DNA of 64,000 nucleotides, from assembly GCA_029582155.1 (NCBI GenBank), contig CM055902.1:17825011-17889010 (forward strand), read 5' to 3'. Within the stretch, counting starts at the first letter, position 1. Every line of letters starts with the position of its first letter. The notes beneath the pieces are model-generated. The model was not told the origin of the DNA. It did no database searches and was given only the letters and a program-made list of their open reading frames with translations. The DNA comes from Panopea generosa (Eukaryota; Mollusca; Bivalvia; Adapedonta; Hiatellidae). Of the stretch, positions 37,801 through 64,000 are shown one piece after another. Position numbers and translations under genes: made by a program.

Positions 37801-39107
37801 CTCCAGTTCTCCAACACCCCCGGGAGGGCGTTTCTTTTACATGCGGGTGTACAACACCGATTCATAAGACATGTGGGAAACACTTTCCAGTGCCATGTAG
37901 AGGATCAAACCCGGGTCCCGTGGAATGCTAATCAAACTACACAACCACTTTACTTGGGCGCCACAATAAAAATAGCCGCGGAATTCAGAACAATATCAGG
38001 CGCGTAGCGTGACAACTTTGGAAGGTACTCAGGGCAGGACGTGCGGTGGTGGTTCCAGTTCCGCTGGTGGGAGTCCAGGGAAACTTCCCCCGTGGCATTT
38101 TATTTGAAATAGAAGTAGAAATGATGACTTTCTTTTCTTAAGATTTTATTGACCATTTGACTAGAAGACATTATTTAAAAACTAATAACCTACATCGGGA
38201 AATGTCGGCCCGAACTGCACACTCTAACTTAGGTCGATGTTTTACATAAAGGACACAGTGGACACTGTCACTTTATGCATGGAACAGTTCATGACGAAAC
38301 TTTTATGCACTTTTATGTAATCCGCTCCTGGTGCATTTTTATTGCTTCTTTCTACTTTTAGTCTTTTCAATATTTACGCTTTGATTTGAATATTACTCAG
38401 CTGAGTATGCCTTGCTACGCGCCTGAATATATGCGTACGTTAACAACCTCCCCCTCCCTCGACCCATCCACACACTTCATTGTCAGGGATGGTGGTTACT
38501 ACCGAATATGATAATGATCATAATGCTTAACTTTAAAACATGTTTTGCTCTGATAAAACAATACAACATTAAGAGTTGGGGTTACGATATATACTGGTTG
38601 TGCACATCTTACGACATATAGCGTCAAAGGTGCGATATTTGGCGACATATGGTTTTGAGACATTAAACGTTGGTACCAGCAATGCGACATATAACGTTGG
38701 TTTCGACATAAGCGTCGGTGCGGCATTTAACGCTACCAAAAAGAGATTTACCATCGCAGCTGAATATACAACACTAATTGTGTTTTTTTTGTATTCATCA
38801 TGATTACTTATTTATCATTGCGCCAATCAGCTTGCGTATTTAAACAGTATGGTAATTGCTTATTTAAATATATAGTGTATATTTGAAGAACAAGTTGTAA
38901 TACTGTAAAAAAATATAATAATATCCTGTGTGACGAGCCGGTAAGTTCAGATTATTTGTATGTTGAAAGCAGTTTTCTCTACTTTGTTTGTAAATGTTTG
39001 CTGAAATGTAAATGGTGTTTTATCGTATGTAAAATACCATTCATTCGTTCATTAAATGTTTGCAAAAATACAGTTTGATTAGATTAGATTTAACCTTTCT
39101 CCAATCT

Positions 39108-39590
39108 CCATCTCCATAGTTTGGCTCTCAGTCAACATCTACATTGTTTAGCTCCCAGTCAAAATCTACATTGTTTTGCTCTCAGTTAATATCTACATAG
39201 TTTGGCTCTCAGTGTACGTCTACATAGTTTGGTTCTCAGTCTCCATCGACATTGTTCGGCTCTCATTGTACATCTTCATTGTTAAGCCCCCAGCCGATAT
39301 CTCAGTAGATTGTTTTGCTCTCAGTCGATATCTACATAGTTTGGCTCTCAGTCGATATCTACACAGCTTGGCTCTCGGTGTACGTCTACATAGTTTGGCT
39401 CTTAGTCTCGTCTACATTGTTTAGCTCCCAGTGGATAAGTACATTGTTTGGCTCCCAGTCCATAGTTTAGATAACAGTAGTCGATATGTACATTGTTTTG
39501 CTCTCAGTCTACGTGTACATAGTTTGGCTCTCAGTCTACATCTACATTGTTTGGCCCCGAGTAAATATCTATGTTGTTTGGTTTTCAGTA
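39108..39590. repeat. 27-bp minisatellite
   Basis: A degenerate unit of about 27 bases (core TAGTTTGGCTCTCAGTC with TATCTACA) repeats about 17 times. The open frames with repeated VWLSVYVYI are artefacts of the period. Confidence 0.9.
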
Positions 39591-40105
39591 AATAAAGAAC
39601 TTTGTGATAAAGAAAGAAAATTGAGCAGATATAGGAGCAGGATGATTAAAGCTATAGTGTTAGAATAATCATTTACCAAAATATGAAAGCCACAGTAAAT
39701 ATGGACTCAGATTGGTTTGTCCAAACACCAGAAAAAAGAAGTTAGTGTAGTATACATAAGAAAGATAGGGAGAAGAGAATGAAAGGGGCACAATCATCCA
39801 CGACCGGTGACTGTAGCAATTGTAAGATAACCACATCCCAAAAGATGGGTTAACCTCAATTTCTTGAGGATTTGAAAACTAGGCTATCTGCTGTACTTGC
39901 AAACCGCCAAACATAAATGGATACTATGTACATATTTCGGGGTATTTTATACTCACCAACAAAACCTTTCAGTTGGTTAAAACAATTTGCATAGCATAAA
40001 ACGTATATCAAACGTATGAATTAATTCCATTTCCGGTCAACTAGAATTACTCCCCTTTCAAGATTTAACAACTTTAAAAGGTGTTAACAGTTACGTTATT
40101 ATTAG

Positions 40106-40200
40106 GCTCCAAAGTGGTGCAGTGGTTTACGCCTTTAACTGTCAATCCGGATGTCGTGTGTTCAAACCGAAGTCAAGGCGAAAAAAAAATAATAAAAAAA
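40106..40200 (+). mobile_element. tRNA-like SINE head with A-rich end
   Basis: A tRNA-like segment has box A (AGTGGTGCAGTGG) and box B (GTGTTCAAACC), followed by an A-rich tail with AATAAA. A similar head on the minus strand is at 41153-41232. The arms do not form a full cloverleaf acceptor, so a SINE is more likely than a tRNA gene. Confidence 0.5.
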
Positions 40201-41152
40201 ATTATTTATTTTATGATTTTTTCTTAATGAAAATATTAACTATATTAAACTAACATACATTATTTATAATATATTACACAGACACGTGATATATTTTACG
40301 GATATGCGTGTATGACACTAAACATATTAATAATAACGATGATGTTGTGTTGTGTTTGTTTTTATGTTAAAAGGCAAGTTTGATTATAAGTCTAATCTGA
40401 TAATTATTAGTGGTGACTATTAGTTATGTAAGATTTTTGGAGGCTGCCTTTACGCTATAACATATATAGCTTCCACATATTTTTGCGTAAGCATCATTAT
40501 ATCTCCTGAAAATACCTCTCAGAATGCAGGAAATGCAATCTGAAAGTCTTTTTTTCTGCTGGGACATGCCCCCAGACCCTACTAGAACCTGTTGGGCTTA
40601 CACGTCATTTTAGGGTCAGCTACGCCGCTGGTTTCCTTAAGTAAAACGTCTATCACAATCTTCTCTATTATTATTCACACATCAGCATAATAGGCAAAAT
40701 CCATGTACTGTCTTCTTTTCTTTGTTTAAAATATCTATGGTCTATGGCTTGAACTTTCAGAGAAAAGGTGTTCTTTAAGTTTCCTTAAAAATGTGCTTGT
40801 AAGCCCTGTGGCACTGCGCATTTTTGGTTCAATCACGCTGGTTCAAGAACTTCAAGAGTTTGTGGTTATACAAATGCTGTGCGAGTTTGGATAAGATTCT
40901 TTGAAAAATGTGGGGGATGCTATAGCTTCTACAAGAAAAAGGTTAACGGATGGACGGTGGACGATTTACCACGACATAAGCCCTGCTGGTCTTTGGCAAA
41001 TAGAGTCAAAGAAGATATCGACGGAAGGACAGAAGCGACAAAGAAATGAACAGCTGAACGGTTAATTTACAAAAGGCAATCAATACACATAAATAATCAT
41101 AAATACACATAAATAATTGACTTTATTGTGTAAACACGATCTAATAAAAAAA

Positions 41153-41232
41153 AGTAGACGCTGGGTGGGATTGAACACCAGTCCTTACGATCCGAAATCG
41201 ACGACATTAACCACTGCACTATTCTGCCTTTA
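41153..41232 (-). mobile_element. tRNA-like SINE head
   Basis: On the minus strand this reads AATAGTGCAGTGGTTAATG (box A) and GGTGTTCAATCCCACC (box B). It resembles the head at 40106-40200. Confidence 0.45.
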
Positions 41233-41621
41233 CTCATTAGAACTATAAATAAATCTTTGTTCGCAATTAGCATCCAAAATTGATTTCGGGTACATACGAT
41301 TGTGCAGGGGCCCAGACTAACACGTAAGAAACTTCCAAAGCTGTCAAAAGCTGTTTCAAGCAGCCGACATCTCATTTAAAAAGTAAATTATGATCAAGTA
41401 TAAAAATTATACATAAAATCAGTGACTTAATTACAGAAACTGGCAGGCTTATAGCAATATAATGTCCACGGCACTTTTAGTATTTCTATAATAACTCTTC
41501 AATTCTTGGTCTGAATTTAACAATTTTGGTGCCAAAGTAAAGCTGATAAAATGATGACCAATTCCAATTATCAGTTATTTAATAATTTTCTTCTGAATTT
41601 AAATTATTACGGATTGAAAAA

Positions 41622-41950
41622 AGGTATACCTTGACCAGTTTTTTTTTAAATTCAATGCTTTTGTAAGACCTATCAATTTCAAGGGCAATAATATGTCAAC
41701 TATTCGCCCTGGATGCGGTTCGAACCAACAATTCTGAAATGACACAGAATTGTCCAGAAAGTTGGTATCAGCACCAAATTTTCAGTGGCGATTTCTAAAA
41801 TACTGACCATTTAACTCATGCTAGCAAAAAACAGACCATTGCAGTACAAAGCCCTGAAAAAAAAGAAGAAAAAGAGAACTTAAGTTTTATTTCTACCTCC
41901 TTCATCTGTAGGTCCGGAGTACTCAAGGGAGATAATAGTGGTGTGAGTCC
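41622..41950 (-). repeat. Dispersed repeat, inverse of 18480-18815
   Basis: This is the reverse complement of the repeat in the Ras-like gene, starting AGGTATACCTTGACCAG and ending GATAATAGTGGTGTGAGTCC. About 23 kb separate the copies. Confidence 0.7.
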
Positions 41951-43273
41951 ATTAGTCGTCTGCTCCTTTGACCAATCCGTCACGGAGATCCCTTGTTAAA
42001 AGTGATATTAAACATGATAATCAGCAAGTCTTTATTCAATGTTAAAGTTTAGTGAAATTTAATCTTAATTGAAGTCCTCAGCAAATTGCACTTACCTTGC
42101 ACAGCGTGCTAACCATTCACTATTAAGGACAATATCCGTAGATCTCTAAAATTATGCCTTTGATCCCTGGATCTCTGAAAGTAATGGCCAATGTTCCCCA
42201 GATCTCTAAAAATAAATGGTCACCCGTGAGGGCCTCATACATACACTTGCAACATATTATAAAGAACATTTTGCAAACATACACGTATATATTTGCCGTA
42301 TCAATCACAAATGACAAGGCGTGGTATTTCCCGTGGAAATTTACTCTTTGTCGAACGAAATACAAAGCATGGCTTACGGAAATGATTAATACATTTTCAA
42401 AATCTTCAGTGTTTTCAATTGTCGTGTTACTCATGTGCATTAAATTCACGATTGACCGATCAAAGTTTAATTTATAACTTAACAGACTTTACAGATATAT
42501 AGACGTAGGAACGGGTTGGGGTGCACAACCTTAGGAGAGCGTGTATGAGGATGTACTGCCAGGCCACAAAGTATATGCTTAACCTGAATATTGCTCCCTA
42601 TCTTACCCCCACCCCTCCCGGCATCTACACCTTTCAGGTAGATTTAAATTCACCGTCTGTCTACTCAAGGTAGGGAGAGTTATCTCATTTGCACGTGCCT
42701 AACGCACTTTCATTCATAAAAAAAATGTATAGTCCCATTAGAATGTCACCGATAATAATTGTTAATGTATTAACAAAAGTCTAAAATGGCATCATCGCGT
42801 GGGACCGCAAAATAGACCGGTCCATTTTTCTCCTATGTTAAAAAAAACAAAAGAAAATCTTTACTAGAATATGTGAAATATTCAGAGTATATATTGTCCG
42901 GTCAGCTATTTTCTCTGGAAGTTCAGCAAATTAACCGAAGTGATCTTTATATGTATTGAAATTTGCACACACACTATCAAATAAACATTATTTATAAAAA
43001 ATAAAGTTTAATTTTATCACATTATTATCTAAAATATTGATTTTAAACATCATTTCATTAATTGGCAGTTCATTTCGGTAGTTTTGCTGAAATTTCAGTA
43101 AATATACGCACTTTTCGCTACAAAAATAAAATAACCAGTCTGGTGTACGTGCTGTATGTCACAGAACCAGTCAATAACATCAAAATAAAAGAAACACGAG
43201 TCTGAATAAACTCGAAAATAATCGAATTAAATCAGTCACTGTTCATTAAACTGCATTTTTTATTACTGTATGT

Positions 43274-63917
<20,644 letters not shown>

Positions 63918-64000
63918 CAGCAACCCATTTGTAGACTTACACTGGAAACCTGAGATCGGGAACCTTTAAGATCTTAGATGCAGCTCTATAAATACTTTAA

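Overview
The window is AT-rich animal DNA with spliced genes, GT-AG introns, many tRNA-derived SINEs, non-autonomous DNA transposons with inverted ends, minisatellites and one Penelope-like retroelement. The repeat mix and a secreted carbonic anhydrase with a low-complexity tail suggest a mollusc, most likely a bivalve. This is an inference; no species marker was recognised.

Three protein-coding genes can be rebuilt exon by exon, and every exon join keeps the reading frame. (1) A Ras-like small GTPase of the RERG/RASL11 type lies on the + strand (11549-19940). Four exons are seen and the P-loop exon is missing. (2) A secreted alpha-carbonic anhydrase lies on the - strand (31429 down to 24583). 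It has eight exons and 491 residues, with all zinc ligands, the proton-shuttle His and a secreted-type Cys pair. A basic, Met/Asn/Arg-rich tail of about 190 residues fills the last exon. (3) A complete JMJD6 lies on the + strand (43274-63917), with nine exons and 428 residues. It has an intact JmjC iron and 2-oxoglutarate site and an Arg-Ser-rich C-terminus. The carbonic anhydrase and JMJD6 diverge from a repeat-rich gap of about 12 kb.

By region: 1-1.9 kb is a 20-bp minisatellite. 1.9-11.5 kb is gene-poor, with MITEs and SINE pieces. 11.5-20 kb is the Ras-like gene. 20-24.5 kb is intergenic with SINEs and MITEs. 24.6-31.4 kb is the carbonic anhydrase. 31.4-43.3 kb is intergenic with several tandem arrays. 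43.3-64 kb is JMJD6, whose introns hold a head-to-head Penelope-like insertion, two DNA transposons of about 0.9 kb, several SINEs and four tandem arrays.

The three genes show no sign of working together. The most notable items are the carbonic anhydrase tail, the 2.5-kb Penelope-like palindrome inside JMJD6 intron 1, a 37-bp SINE head flanked by a 14-bp duplication, a transposon end amplified into a tandem array, and a 65-bp near-perfect palindrome in JMJD6 intron 7.
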